Origin: CAZBLK01 sp964492715
Lineage (GTDB): Bacteria > Bacillota > Clostridia > Lachnospirales > WRBF01
Direction of reading: 5' to 3'
Length of the DNA: 64,000 bases
Assembly (NCBI GenBank): GCA_964492715.1
Contig: CAZBLK010000008.1
Location: 44,459 to 108,458, forward strand
Shown: positions 1 through 7,879 of the stretch, one piece after another
Layout of the letters: the number at the start of each line of letters is the position of its first letter
How positions within the stretch are numbered: position 1 is the stretch's first letter
Program-made: the position numbers and the translations under genes
The notes under the pieces: model-generated
The model's input: the letters and a program-made list of their open reading frames with translations, nothing else
Database searches by the model: none
Told to the model about the DNA's origin: nothing

Positions 1-440
1 TCGCCAGAGCGTCCAGCCATTACGTTTGAGTCTACATAAACTGGGTAAACAGGGTCGCACACCGCAATTACGTTATCTTTCCCAAAAATGTCGCCGATAC
101 AGCTAGTGTCGTTTTTTGCGCCTTCGCTAACAAAAATTTCATCAATGCTGATGCTTACGCCCCTGCGCTTGTAGTCGTTTGCAACAATTAGCTCACGCAA
201 AAACTCGTACCCCTCGTAAGGGCCGTAGCCTTTTAGCCCTTCTACTGTTGCCATTTCGTTTGCGGCATCATGAATTGCCGAAATGCAAGCTTTTGAAATT
301 GGGCGTGTTACGTCGCCAATTCCAAGCCTTATAATATCTTTATCTGGATTTTTAGCCGCAAAGCTAGAAACTCTGTTTGAAATTTCCGCAAATAAATAGT
401 TGTTCGGAAGCTTAATATAGTCACTGTTTATTTTTGCCAA
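1..440 (-). CDS. dapL: LL-diaminopimelate aminotransferase, 5' part (runs off window)
   Basis: The first about 146 residues of a class I/II PLP aminotransferase are visible, beginning MAKINSDYIKLPNNYLF and including IRLGIGDVTRPI, GLKGYGPYEGY and FVSEGAKNDTSCIGDIFG, which are typical of the DapL family. DapL makes LL-diaminopimelate directly from tetrahydrodipicolinate in the lysine and peptidoglycan pathway. I chose the TTG at 438-440 as start. It follows the dapF stop codon with no gap, and a GAGGTG ribosome site lies about 7 nt upstream inside the end of dapF, so the two genes are probably translationally coupled. The catalytic lysine region is beyond the window edge. Family identity is well supported; the gene is partial only because the window ends. 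Confidence 0.9.
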   Translation of the reverse strand, partial: MAKINSDYIKLPNNYLFAEISNRVSSFAAKNPDKDIIRLGIGDVTRPISKACISAIHDAANEMATVEGLKGYGPYEGYEFLRELIVANDYKRRGVSISIDEIFVSEGAKNDTSCIGDIFGKDNVIAVCDPVYPVYVDSNVMAGRSG

Positions 441-1286
441 TTATAACACCTCACCATCAAACACAAATGTTGCTCCGCCTGTCATATAAACGTTTCCGTC
501 ATTTTTATCCCATCTAACGTGAAGCTTGCCGCCCCTAAGGTTTATAGTTGCGTCGCCGTCTGAAAGGCCGCATAAAGTAGCCGCAACTAAAACAGCACAT
601 GCGCCTGTTCCACAAGCAAGGGTTTCACCTGCGCCACGTTCCCAAACACGCATTTTAATTGTGTTTTTGTCAATTACTGATGCAAACTCTGTGTTTGTGC
701 GCTTTGGAAAAATTTTGTTCAGCTCAAAAAGAGGGCCAAGCTTTTCAATTTCAATTTTGTCAACGTCGTCTGGGTTTTCAAAGAAAACTACGGCGTGTGG
801 GTTGCCCATTGAAACGCAAGTAATTTCATACGTTTTGCCGTCCACTTCAATTGGCATTTTTATAACACTTTCGCTGTACCCTTCGGCATGAACAGGAATT
901 AACTGTGGTTCAAACTTTGGGCTGCCCATGTTAACTTCTACAGACTCGACAATTCCGTTTTCAACTTTCATGGAAAGCGTTTTTATGCCTGCAAGCGTTT
1001 CAAGTGTAACAACCTTTTTGTTGGTTAAACCACGCTCGTAAACGTATTTTGCTATGCAGCGTGTGCCGTTTCCGCACATTTCGCCTTGGCTTCCATCTGA
1101 ATTGTACATATCCATTTTAAAGTCAGCTACCTCTGAAGGACAAATCAAAATCAACCCGTCTGAGCCAACGCCGTAATGCCTGTCGCTTAAAGCTATTGCT
1201 GTTTGCGCTGGGTTTTCAACCTTTTCTTCAAAGCAGTTGACGTATATATAATCGTTGCCTATTCCTTGCATTTTTGTAAACTTCAT
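441..1286 (-). CDS. dapF: Diaminopimelate epimerase
   Basis: This 281-residue protein has the full DapF signature. The N-terminal motif MQGIGNDY is present. The first catalytic cysteine is C71 in NSDGSQGEMCGNGTRC and the second is C225 in ERGAGETLACGTGACA. GNPHAVVF lies between them. DapF converts LL- to meso-diaminopimelate in the cytoplasm for lysine and peptidoglycan cross-bridges. Length is normal for the family. A good GAGG ribosome site precedes the ATG. It is the upstream gene of a dapF-dapL pair, so two consecutive steps of the pathway are co-transcribed. Confidence 0.96.
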   Translation of the reverse strand: MKFTKMQGIGNDYIYVNCFEEKVENPAQTAIALSDRHYGVGSDGLILICPSEVADFKMDMYNSDGSQGEMCGNGTRCIAKYVYERGLTNKKVVTLETLAGIKTLSMKVENGIVESVEVNMGSPKFEPQLIPVHAEGYSESVIKMPIEVDGKTYEITCVSMGNPHAVVFFENPDDVDKIEIEKLGPLFELNKIFPKRTNTEFASVIDKNTIKMRVWERGAGETLACGTGACAVLVAATLCGLSDGDATINLRGGKLHVRWDKNDGNVYMTGGATFVFDGEVL

Positions 1287-1319
1287 ATAATCAACCTCTT
1301 TTTTAAGTATAAAATCAGT

Positions 1320-2178
1320 TTATATTATGCTAACATTTTTGTCAATTGAATTAACTCGCTCTTGAACTTCCAAAAGCTTTTCTGTAATTTCTTCATCATA
1401 GTTAAAGCGTATAGACTGAAAATATAAGCTTCTTACAAAGTTTATTGAATTTAGTTTTGATACAAAGCTTTCATAATCTCTACTTGTGACGTAAAAAGGA
1501 ATAAGTTTGTAAAACCAATTTATAAGCTCGTCATTAGAAATTAATTTTTTTGAGTAAATAGAGTTGATAACGACTGAAATTCGTTCATCTTCCTCGTGGC
1601 AAAGCATGTATTTCTGTTTGTGAAGAAGTTGCTTAATGCTTTCCATAATATCTAAACATATTTCTTTAGTACATTCACCGCAAAGCACCAATTCATCTAA
1701 AGCGTCAGCCCCGTGTGCTGCTGAATGTAACCAGCCGTATTTTTTATGGTATCCACGCAAATCGTCTTCATTTTTATAATACTCAACTAACCGTTCTTTA
1801 GTGTAAGCAAATAAATTGGTGTTAATAAACGGTTGTTGCCTATAGCAATTCCGTTTTTAATCGACATTGTCTATCGGTCAAAACGCCAAACGGCTAGGCG
1901 TTTGGCTTCCCTCTGCCAATATCGTTAAAAACTGGAATTGCTATATGTTTATTTAAAAGTAAAGCAATAAGAAGTGTTGAGAAAGACCTTGTTAGTACAG
2001 TGCAGTCCTCTACGTTACCTAAACTAAGGAACAAGCGATTGTCGTCCAACGCAAGCTTTAATAATGTTGCAAGTTCGTCATTGCTAAAGTAGTTATGTGT
2101 ACAAATCCATTTTGAAAAGGCTGTGTAAATTAATAAATCACGTAATTCAGGGTCTTCGTCACCTATAAATTCAAGCAT
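1320..2178 (-). pseudogene. DUF2785-family protein, split by a small inverted-repeat element
   Basis: Two halves of one protein lie in the same orientation. The upstream half (1946-2178) reads MLEFIGDEDPELRDLLIY to LLNKH. The downstream half (1320-1840) reads RQQPFIN, then GYHKKYGWLHSAAHGADALD, which matches the DUF2785 core. They are separated by the element at 1841-1945, whose own sequence supplies an in-frame TAG stop. Removing the element plus one copy of the flanking TA restores LLNKH-RQQPF in frame. The extreme N-terminus may also be damaged: an in-frame TAA lies about 15 codons upstream of ATG 2178, and the good AGGAG ribosome site near 2222 serves a TTG in a different frame. The function of DUF2785 is unknown. 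The downstream half could in principle be translated alone from the TTG at 1760, but I see no ribosome site for it. Confidence 0.85.
1841..1945. mobile_element. Family A miniature inverted-repeat element, copy 1
   Basis: The element begins TATAGCAATTCC and ends GGAATTGCTATA, giving perfect 12-bp terminal inverted repeats. The interior is also self-complementary, centred on GCCAAACG...GCGTTTGGC. The flanking TA is duplicated, and removing 103 bp rejoins the interrupted reading frame. TA duplication is characteristic of Tc1/mariner-IS630 transposases. No transposase lies in this window. The same core (CGGTCAAAACGCC and GGCTTCCCTCTGCCAAT) recurs near 15.4, 48.9 and, more diverged, 51.9 kb. Confidence 0.85.
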
Positions 2179-2382
2179 AAGTTTAGCTTTTTCAAAAATG
2201 GTTGCGTCAAATTATTCACTCCTGTCAAAATGTACTAAAACAATTATTATTATATCTACAGATATCAGAGTAGTCAACAAACAAACATTAAAAGCTTTTG
2301 CTATAGATGGGGAATTTACTTCCATAAAAAATTGCTGCAATATTCCATAATTTCGGAATGTATATTGCTTTTCAAGCAGTGC

Positions 2383-2418
2383 CATGCTATAATGTGACAG
2401 CAGTTTAGCATGTTTTTT
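2383..2418 (+). terminator. Hairpin with T-run upstream of ecfT
   Basis: The 7-bp stem CATGCTA/TAGCATG has a 16-nt loop and is followed by seven Ts, 27 nt before the ecfT start. It could be an attenuator in the ecfT leader or the end of another transcript. The 160 bases upstream contain a second small palindrome (TTCC...GGAA near 2344-2358). I recognise no riboswitch class. Confidence 0.45.
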
Positions 2419-2445
2419 TATACTTAGCTTATATTGGAGAAATAA

Positions 2446-3249
2446 ATGGTTAATGTAACAATAGGTCAATACTATCCGACAACTTCATATATTCACAGCC
2501 TAGACCCCAGAACAAAGCTTATGTCAACGTTTGTTTACATTGCAATGCTTTTTATGGCGAGAAGTGTTTACGGATTTTTGGCATGTGCGTTTTTTCTTGG
2601 CATAATAATTTATGCTTCAAACGTTCCGTTTAAATATATTATTCGTGGGCTTAGGTCAATTATTTTTATAGTTTTGTTTACGGCTGTTATTAACATTTTT
2701 TTTACGCCTGGCAAAACCGTTTTGTTTACGGTTTTTTCGCTTACTATTACGCTTGAAGGCGTTTTAACAGCTTTAACAATTGCCGTCAGGCTTGTGCTTT
2801 TAATTTGCGGCTCGTCAATTCTTACGCTTACAACTTCGCCCATTAGCCTTACAGACGCTATGGAGTTTTTTTTAAAGCCGCTTAAAAAAATTGGCGTTCC
2901 AGCGCACGAAATTGCAATGATGATGAGCATTGCGCTTCGTTTCATACCTACGCTGCTTGAGGAACTTGAAAAAATTATGAAGGCGCAAAAAGCCCGTGGT
3001 GCAGACTTTGAGTCAAGCACAGGGCTTGTTAAAAAAGCTAAAAGTTTAATTCCGCTTTTAGTTCCTCTTTTCGTTTCTGCCTTTAGGTGCGCCATAGACC
3101 TAGCTATGGCTATGGAAGCACGCTGTTACAGAGGCGACATAAACCGCACAAAAATGAAACAAATGAAGCTTTTGCTGGAAGATTATATTGCCGTTATGTT
3201 TATGGGGGTTTATGTTTTAGTTGGCGGCTTAGTTTGGTATTTTTTATAG
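2446..3249 (+). CDS. ecfT: Energy-coupling factor (ECF) transporter transmembrane protein EcfT
   Basis: This 267-residue, very hydrophobic protein has the N-terminal SLDPRTKL motif. It also has the two conserved Ala-Arg-Gly-type coupling motifs in the cytoplasmic helices, KAQKARGADFES and AMEARCYRGD. EcfT is the membrane scaffold that joins a vitamin- or metal-specific S component to the EcfA/EcfA' ATPases. Neither ATPase nor S component is adjacent, so this copy must work with partners encoded elsewhere. A GGAG site precedes the ATG. The gene stands alone, with a terminator directly after the stop codon. Confidence 0.9.
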   Translation: MVNVTIGQYYPTTSYIHSLDPRTKLMSTFVYIAMLFMARSVYGFLACAFFLGIIIYASNVPFKYIIRGLRSIIFIVLFTAVINIFFTPGKTVLFTVFSLTITLEGVLTALTIAVRLVLLICGSSILTLTTSPISLTDAMEFFLKPLKKIGVPAHEIAMMMSIALRFIPTLLEELEKIMKAQKARGADFESSTGLVKKAKSLIPLLVPLFVSAFRCAIDLAMAMEARCYRGDINRTKMKQMKLLLEDYIAVMFMGVYVLVGGLVWYFL

Positions 3250-3271
3250 GCATGGTTTCCATGCCTTTTTT
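3249..3271 (+). terminator. Rho-independent terminator after ecfT
   Basis: The stem GGCATGG-ttt-CCATGCC (perfect 7 bp, 3-nt loop) is followed by six Ts and begins at the last base of the ecfT stop codon. Confidence 0.85.
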
Positions 3272-3307
3272 ACATACGTTATTAAAATTAATTTTGGAGG
3301 TATTAGT

Positions 3308-4075
3308 ATGCGTTTGTTTAATGCAAGTTCAATGTTTAATGAAGATTCTATAAAAGAAATTTTAAGTGTAGCAAACGAACCAGAAAAATTAAGAGCCAAA
3401 TTAATTGAAGCAAAGAGAATGCTTCTAAAAATATATAATTTTCAAGCGTATAACTTACCAGAAGATTTTACTACTACTTCTTATATTATTGCCGCTAATC
3501 ATTTAACAGATTCTGATGCTCCGCTAATATTAAGTTTTTATTATGAGCTGATGCATCAAATTGTAGATACTTACCCAGAGCTTTTTGTCTTTGCCAAGGA
3601 AAATTGCTTTAACGGTGTTTCTATTCCTAAAGAATTAATTCCGATATTACAGCATGAAAAGGTTTTTGCAGTTGACCGTAACAGCTCTAGTGGTTCAATG
3701 GAGGCAATAAAAGCTGCAAAAAGTTGGTTTGATGATGGTGCAAAACCAAAGCATTTTCTAATATTTTCTCAAGGAACAATTTATGACATCAATAAAGATA
3801 AAGCAGAAGATATTGAACGAGGAGCATTTTGGTTAGCTGGTCTGCTTAACATTCCTGTTTTGCCAGCTTTTATTGAGCAAGCTGTTGAAGGTTGCGAAAA
3901 CCGATTAGTGTTTGGAAAGCCAATTTTTATACCAAAAAATTGCCGAAATTATGATAGTCATAAGCAACTATGGTTAGAAAGGGTAATTGAAGCGCAAAAT
4001 GAGTTAGTTGCACTTACAGGAACACCAGCAAGAGAAGCAATTCTTGACGAAGAACATCAAACTAGGAAAAGGTAA
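3308..4075 (+). CDS. PlsC-like glycerolipid acyltransferase domain protein
   Basis: A 255-residue protein with the H-x4-D acyltransferase motif in AANHLTDSDAPLI. A second block, FSQGTIYDINKDKAEDIERG, occupies the place of the usual EGTR motif, and LNIPVLPAFI corresponds to the fourth PlsC block. This architecture suggests transfer of an acyl chain to a lysophospholipid or a related acceptor. The second block is atypical (QGT rather than EGTR), and there is no obvious membrane segment, so the substrate is uncertain. The start is set by GGAGG 8 nt upstream of the ATG. The gene is monocistronic, between two terminators. A more canonical PlsC is encoded at 45926-46504. Confidence 0.65.
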   Translation: MRLFNASSMFNEDSIKEILSVANEPEKLRAKLIEAKRMLLKIYNFQAYNLPEDFTTTSYIIAANHLTDSDAPLILSFYYELMHQIVDTYPELFVFAKENCFNGVSIPKELIPILQHEKVFAVDRNSSSGSMEAIKAAKSWFDDGAKPKHFLIFSQGTIYDINKDKAEDIERGAFWLAGLLNIPVLPAFIEQAVEGCENRLVFGKPIFIPKNCRNYDSHKQLWLERVIEAQNELVALTGTPAREAILDEEHQTRKR

Positions 4076-4111
4076 ATATATTGCTACATCAATTCTGAAA
4101 ATAATTTATAT

Positions 4112-4153
4112 AAGCTTCGTCGTTTTTCATGTAAAACGATGAAGCTTTTTTTG
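4112..4153 (+). terminator. Rho-independent terminator after the acyltransferase
   Basis: The hairpin AAGCTTCgTCGTTTT with its near-perfect complement AAAACGAtGAAGCTT is followed by a run of seven Ts. Confidence 0.85.
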
Positions 4154-4190
4154 TAATTTTTGGAATTGATATAAAAGTAAAATTTTCGTA

Positions 4191-4221
4191 TTGACATTAA
4201 CGTTACGTCATAGTTTAAAAT
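4191..4221 (+). promoter_or_regulatory. MerR-type promoter with 19-bp spacer
   Basis: TTGACA at 4191-4196 and TAAAAT at 4216-4221 are separated by 19 bp, the overlong spacing that MerR-family regulators untwist. The spacer holds a partly dyadic GACATTAACGTTACGTC. The promoter lies immediately upstream of a MerR gene, so autoregulation is likely. Confidence 0.7.
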
Positions 4222-4239
4222 ATAAATGAGGTGGTTTAA

Positions 4240-4998
4240 ATGGAATATTCCATAAACAAGCTGGCACGCCTTGCAGGTGTAAGCACACGTGCCCTAAGAT
4301 ACTACGACGAAATAGGGCTATTAAAGCCTACACGTGTAAATTCAGCAGGGTACAGAATTTATGGCAAAAAAGAAGTTGATATGCTACAGCAAATTCTTTT
4401 TTATAGGGAGCTTGGCGTTGCACTTGACAAAATTAAAGAAATAGTAACAAAAGAAAGCTTTGACATGGAAGCGGCGTTAAACAGCCACTTAACATCACTA
4501 CGACAAAAAAGAGAACAAATTGACACGCTCATAGAAATTGTAGAAAAAACGATTAGTGAAAAGAAAGGAAAATTACAAATGTCTGACAAAGAAAAATTTG
4601 AGGGCTTTAAACAAAAGCTAATTGACGACAACGAAGAAAAATATGGCGCAGAAATCCGTGAGAAGTACGGCGAAAAATCAGTTGCTGCTTCAAACGCAAA
4701 AATAAAGGGAATGACAAAAGAACAGTACGAAAGCATTGAAGCTCTTAGAGTAGAAGTTAACGAATCACTTAAAGCGGCAATGGAAAATGGCAACCCAGCA
4801 GGAGAGCTTGCGCAAAAGGCATGTGAGCTGCACAAAAAATGGCTTTGCTTTTACTGGGACGGCTACAGCAAAGAAGCGCACATTGGGCTGACACAAATGT
4901 ACGTTGATGACGAAAGGTTTAAGGCGTACTACGTTGAAAATGTGGGCGAAGGTGCGGCAGAGTTTTTGAGAGATGCTGTAAAGGTTTATTGCAGTTAG
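4240..4998 (+). CDS. MerR-family transcriptional regulator, TipA/TipAS type
   Basis: A 252-residue protein. Residues 1-70 form a MerR winged helix (YSINKLARLAGVSTRALRYYDEIGLLKP, then SAGYRIYGKKEVDMLQQI). A coiled dimer helix follows. The C-terminal half from about residue 115 matches the TipAS ligand-binding fold (MTKEQYESIEA, HKKWLCFYWDGYSKEAHIGL, MYVDDERFKAYY). TipA-type regulators bind drugs or peptides and activate their own promoter. The upstream 19-bp-spacer promoter supports this here. No resistance gene is adjacent, so the likely target is its own gene. The start is ATG with GAGGTG 8 nt upstream. Confidence 0.92.
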   Translation: MEYSINKLARLAGVSTRALRYYDEIGLLKPTRVNSAGYRIYGKKEVDMLQQILFYRELGVALDKIKEIVTKESFDMEAALNSHLTSLRQKREQIDTLIEIVEKTISEKKGKLQMSDKEKFEGFKQKLIDDNEEKYGAEIREKYGEKSVAASNAKIKGMTKEQYESIEALRVEVNESLKAAMENGNPAGELAQKACELHKKWLCFYWDGYSKEAHIGLTQMYVDDERFKAYYVENVGEGAAEFLRDAVKVYCS

Positions 4999-5015
4999 TA
5001 TAAAAAACCAACAAA

Positions 5016-5039
5016 TAGGGGGAGAAAATTCTCCCCCTA
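5016..5039. terminator. Perfect palindrome between convergent genes
   Basis: The 11-bp arms TAGGGGGAGAA and TTCTCCCCCTA flank a 2-nt spacer between the MerR gene (+) and the hypothetical gene (-). There is no long T-run on either side, so it is a weak or Rho-assisted terminator candidate for both strands. Confidence 0.55.
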
Positions 5040-5055
5040 ACCTACACTCAACAAA

Positions 5056-5727
5056 TTAAACTTCTGTTCCTTCTGTTTTAAAAGAGTTTTCCCATTCGTC
5101 AAACCCTTTCATAACGGCATCATATGTATCTTTGCTAATTTGTGGAAGCTCTCCGCCAAACATTTTTTCCACCTCTGCAAAGCCTTTTTTAACTGCGTCC
5201 CTTAAAGTTTCAATTTTTGAAGGGTCACCGCCCGAAATTGCTTTGGCAAAGTTTAAAATGCGCTCGGACGTTTGCTTTACACCGTAGTAGCCGTCTTCAG
5301 AAATCATTTCTTGGGCTTCAAGCCTTGTTGCTTCGTCTACTTCAACGGTTACGTTTTCGCCCCGAGAAATTTTGTCCATAAGGTCCTTCAGTTCTGTACT
5401 TGGCTTTGTGCCGCTTGCAAGTGCGTTTTTCTCAGCTTGCTTTCTAACTAAGCTTTCCAAAAGCTTACGGAACGACTTTACTTTGTCTTCGCTTTCTTTT
5501 ATCATTTGTTGAACTTGCTTTTGGTCTACTTTATAAGTTTTATTATTTGCCAAAGATACGTCTTTTTCGTCTGACTTTTCATAAACTGCCGCAGCACCAA
5601 AAGGGTTGCTGTCTGCTTTAGTTGCAGTCGTTGAAGTCGTTGCACTTGCTTGAGTTTTTTTAGCGTCTGCATTAACCTTTGTGTCACCAGTAGGTTGACC
5701 TGTTACATAGCTTTTGGTAATTTCCAT
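5056..5727 (-). CDS. Conserved hypothetical protein, Ala/Thr-rich N-terminus
   Basis: The product is 223 residues from the ATG at 5727 (MEITKSYVTG), chosen because AAGGAGTGA lies just upstream; an upstream extension has no such site. Residues 15-45 are a low-complexity Ala/Thr/Ser/Lys segment. The rest is predicted helical and charged, with YYGVKQTSERILNFAKAISG and a C-terminal QISKDTYDAVMKGFDEWEN block. There is no signal peptide or membrane segment. I have seen similar C-terminal blocks in clostridial proteins of unknown function but cannot name a family. It appears to be a single-gene unit. Confidence 0.75.
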   Translation of the reverse strand: MEITKSYVTGQPTGDTKVNADAKKTQASATTSTTATKADSNPFGAAAVYEKSDEKDVSLANNKTYKVDQKQVQQMIKESEDKVKSFRKLLESLVRKQAEKNALASGTKPSTELKDLMDKISRGENVTVEVDEATRLEAQEMISEDGYYGVKQTSERILNFAKAISGGDPSKIETLRDAVKKGFAEVEKMFGGELPQISKDTYDAVMKGFDEWENSFKTEGTEV

Positions 5728-5832
5728 AAAATCACTCCTTGAATTTTTACTGTAAACGTACACTTCCATGTGTAATATTTATCGGCAAAATCATAAGAAA
5801 AGTTAATATAAATCTAAGGAGTATTAAAAAAA

Positions 5833-5888
5833 ACGGGTCAAGGGGCAAGCCCCTTGCGGGGTTTTAGGGGCAGCGCCCCTAAGGTCTT
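5833..5888. repeat. Family B two-hairpin GC-rich repeat, copy 1
   Basis: Hairpin 1 is CAAGGGGC-AAG-CCCCTTG, followed by the linker CGGGGTTTT, hairpin 2 TAGGGGCAGCGCCCCTA and the tail AAGGTCTTT. It sits 15 bp downstream of scpB and could act as that operon's terminator on the minus strand, where the sequence ends in GACCCGTTTTTTTT. Confidence 0.8.
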
Positions 5889-5903
5889 TCCTTTTAAACT
5901 ATA

Positions 5904-6458
5904 TCACTTCAAAGTTTCCTGCTCGTAAACCTCTGTCACTTCTTTAATCTTTTCAAGCTCACCCAAATCTTTAAGCCCAAAATGCTGTAAAAACTCATCA
6001 GTCGTGCCAAACGTAATCGGCCGCCCTGGGGCGTCAAGCCTGCCGCACTCACAAACTAGCATAAGTTCACACAGCTTGTTTACAGCATGGTCGGCGTTTA
6101 CACCACGAATTTCTTCAATTTGTGCTTTAGTAATTGGCTGTTTAAACGCAATTATTGTAAGCGTTTCTATAAGCGGCTGAGTAAGCGGCTTCTTTTGCGG
6201 TTTTTGGTACACTTTGTTTATATATTCAAAATAAAGCTGGTTTGTGTGCATTCTGTAGCTGCCGTTTGACTCTATAATTTGAATGCCACGTTTTTCTTCG
6301 CTGTATTTTGCTGTAAGCTTGTCTAAAAAAAGCTTTGCCGTGTCACTGCTTGTTCCAATGGCGTATGCAAGTGAAGAAAGCGCAACACTTTCGCTTGATG
6401 CAAACAAAATTGCTTCAATTACATTGCAATAATCTACATTGTTTAAATCAATTTCCAT
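5904..6458 (-). CDS. scpB: Segregation and condensation protein B
   Basis: A 184-residue protein made of two winged-helix domains. It shows IEAILFASSESVALSSLA at the N-terminus, the conserved EALTIIAFKQPITKAQIEEI-like block (here ETLTIIAFKQPITKAQIEEI) and GRPITFGTTDEFLQHFGL near the C-terminus. ScpB dimers bind the kleisin ScpA and regulate the SMC ATPase during chromosome organisation. The gene starts 12 nt downstream of scpA and is last in the rluB-M50-scpA-scpB operon. Confidence 0.95.
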   Translation of the reverse strand: MEIDLNNVDYCNVIEAILFASSESVALSSLAYAIGTSSDTAKLFLDKLTAKYSEEKRGIQIIESNGSYRMHTNQLYFEYINKVYQKPQKKPLTQPLIETLTIIAFKQPITKAQIEEIRGVNADHAVNKLCELMLVCECGRLDAPGRPITFGTTDEFLQHFGLKDLGELEKIKEVTEVYEQETLK

Positions 6459-6470
6459 TTTAACCTCATT

Positions 6471-7223
6471 TTATAAACTTGTAACAAAAATGTCGTCAAA
6501 AATTCTTTCTTGATATATTGTCACTTTGTTAAGCTTTAAAAGCTCCAAAAGCGCAAGAAAAGAAATTACCTTTTCAAGCTTACCAGAGCTTTTCCCAATT
6601 ATGCTTTTAAACGAAAGTGGTGTGCCACCGCTTCTTCCCAAAAGCTCTACAAGCTCGTTTATTTTTTCATTCACTGTAACAAAGTCTTTTACAATTGCTT
6701 TAAAGTCTTTGTTAATTTTTTCTACTGCCTGCTCGTTACGGTTTATAATGTCCGAAAAGATTGTGTAAAGGTATGTAAGGGTAATTCCTTCAAGCACATT
6801 GTCAACGCTTACAGGTTTTTTCTTTTTAACAATTCGGTTTAGTTCGTCTTTGCCTTCCCTAAAAAAAAGCATGTCGTCATGCCCTGCAAGCTGTTTAAGT
6901 TGTTCCGAAAGCAGCTTAAACGCCCTGTACTCAACAAGGCGGTTTAAAAGAAGCTGCTGTTCGTCAACAACTTCTTCGGCTTCTGTCTTTGGTAGCGGCA
7001 AAAGCAGCTTTGACTTAATTTCAAGAAGCGTTGCCGCCATAACAATAAATTCGCTCATAGAATTCATTGAGTCGGCAGAAGCAAAATCAAAGCTTGAAAT
7101 GTACTCCAAATATTGGTCTGTTAGCTGTGCAATAGGAATGTCGTAAATGTCAATTTCATTTTTCTTAATTAAATGAAACAAAAGGTCCAAAGGGCCTTCA
7201 AATGCCGAAAGCTTAAAGTCCAT
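6471..7223 (-). CDS. scpA: Segregation and condensation protein A (kleisin)
   Basis: A 250-residue kleisin with the diagnostic N-terminus FEGPLDLLFHLIKKNEIDIYDI, the following IAQLTDQYLEYI and the C-terminal winged-helix segment FLALLELLKLNKVTIYQE. ScpA bridges the SMC heads and binds ScpB. It lies 11 nt after the M50-like gene and 12 nt before scpB in a tightly packed operon. Confidence 0.95.
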   Translation of the reverse strand: MDFKLSAFEGPLDLLFHLIKKNEIDIYDIPIAQLTDQYLEYISSFDFASADSMNSMSEFIVMAATLLEIKSKLLLPLPKTEAEEVVDEQQLLLNRLVEYRAFKLLSEQLKQLAGHDDMLFFREGKDELNRIVKKKKPVSVDNVLEGITLTYLYTIFSDIINRNEQAVEKINKDFKAIVKDFVTVNEKINELVELLGRSGGTPLSFKSIIGKSSGKLEKVISFLALLELLKLNKVTIYQERIFDDIFVTSL

Positions 7224-7234
7224 AACAGCACCTG

Positions 7235-7879
7235 CTAAATCAAGCTGAAAAAAGCTTTTACAAACGGTTCAAACACCGCATCTACAATTCCAAAAGTAAC
7301 TAAACCAACAAGCACAACAACAAATATCTTTTCGTAGTAGCTCATTTTTAGAGCAGCCGCCGGTTTTAGAAACACCGAAAGAATTTTTGCGCCGTCAAGC
7401 GGATAAATTGGAATTACATTAAAAATAGCTAACGCAAAGTTGTAACTTGCAATGTGCCTTACTAGTGAGGCAACTTGGCTAAAAGCTTCAAGCACAAACG
7501 TAACTTGCGTTGGGTCTGTCTGTGACGCAATGTACCTGCTTGCGGAAATTATTATCACTTTAAACAAAAGCAAAAACGTAGTTGCAATAAGCAAGTTAAA
7601 AAGCGACGGCATTGTGTACGTTATAATTGTTCCTTTTTTACGGTCTTCATAATACGTAGCTGTAGTTTCGGTTGGTTTGCCCCAGCCGTAGCCAAAGCCG
7701 AGCATAAAAATAAACCCAATTATTTCAAAGTGTTTTAAAGGGTTAAGTGTAAGCCTGCCGTCCCTGCGTGGCTTTGGGTCGCCCAAGCGTGTGCTTGTAA
7801 GCGCCTTTATATATTCATGCAAAGTTATGGCAATTAAAATTGCTATAACTCTGTATACATAATCAATTAAAACAGTCAT
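7235..7879 (-). CDS. M50/site-2-protease-like membrane protein lacking the second zinc histidine
   Basis: A 214-residue multi-pass membrane protein with the layout of short M50 (Rv2869c/SpoIVFB-type) proteases. The active-site helix reads AITLHEYIKALTSTRLGD, followed by the RDGRLTLNPLKHFEIIG block, and NVIPIYPLDGAKIL with the third ligand Asp162. Zinc proteases of this family need H-E-x-x-H. Here residue 25 is Lys instead of His (codons CAT GAA TAT ATA AAG), so catalysis is doubtful. The start overlaps the rluB stop by 4 nt (ATGA) and its GGAG site lies inside rluB. In many Clostridia an active homologue occupies this place beside scpA. It may be a pseudoprotease. Confidence 0.88.
   Translation of the reverse strand: MTVLIDYVYRVIAILIAITLHEYIKALTSTRLGDPKPRRDGRLTLNPLKHFEIIGFIFMLGFGYGWGKPTETTATYYEDRKKGTIITYTMPSLFNLLIATTFLLLFKVIIISASRYIASQTDPTQVTFVLEAFSQVASLVRHIASYNFALAIFNVIPIYPLDGAKILSVFLKPAAALKMSYYEKIFVVVLVGLVTFGIVDAVFEPFVKAFFSLI

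Noticed and set aside
2212..2469. 85-codon minus-strand frame between the DUF2785 remnant and ecfT
   Set aside because: It starts inside ecfT, has no ribosome site, and its composition is not protein-like; the region looks like promoter and hairpin DNA.
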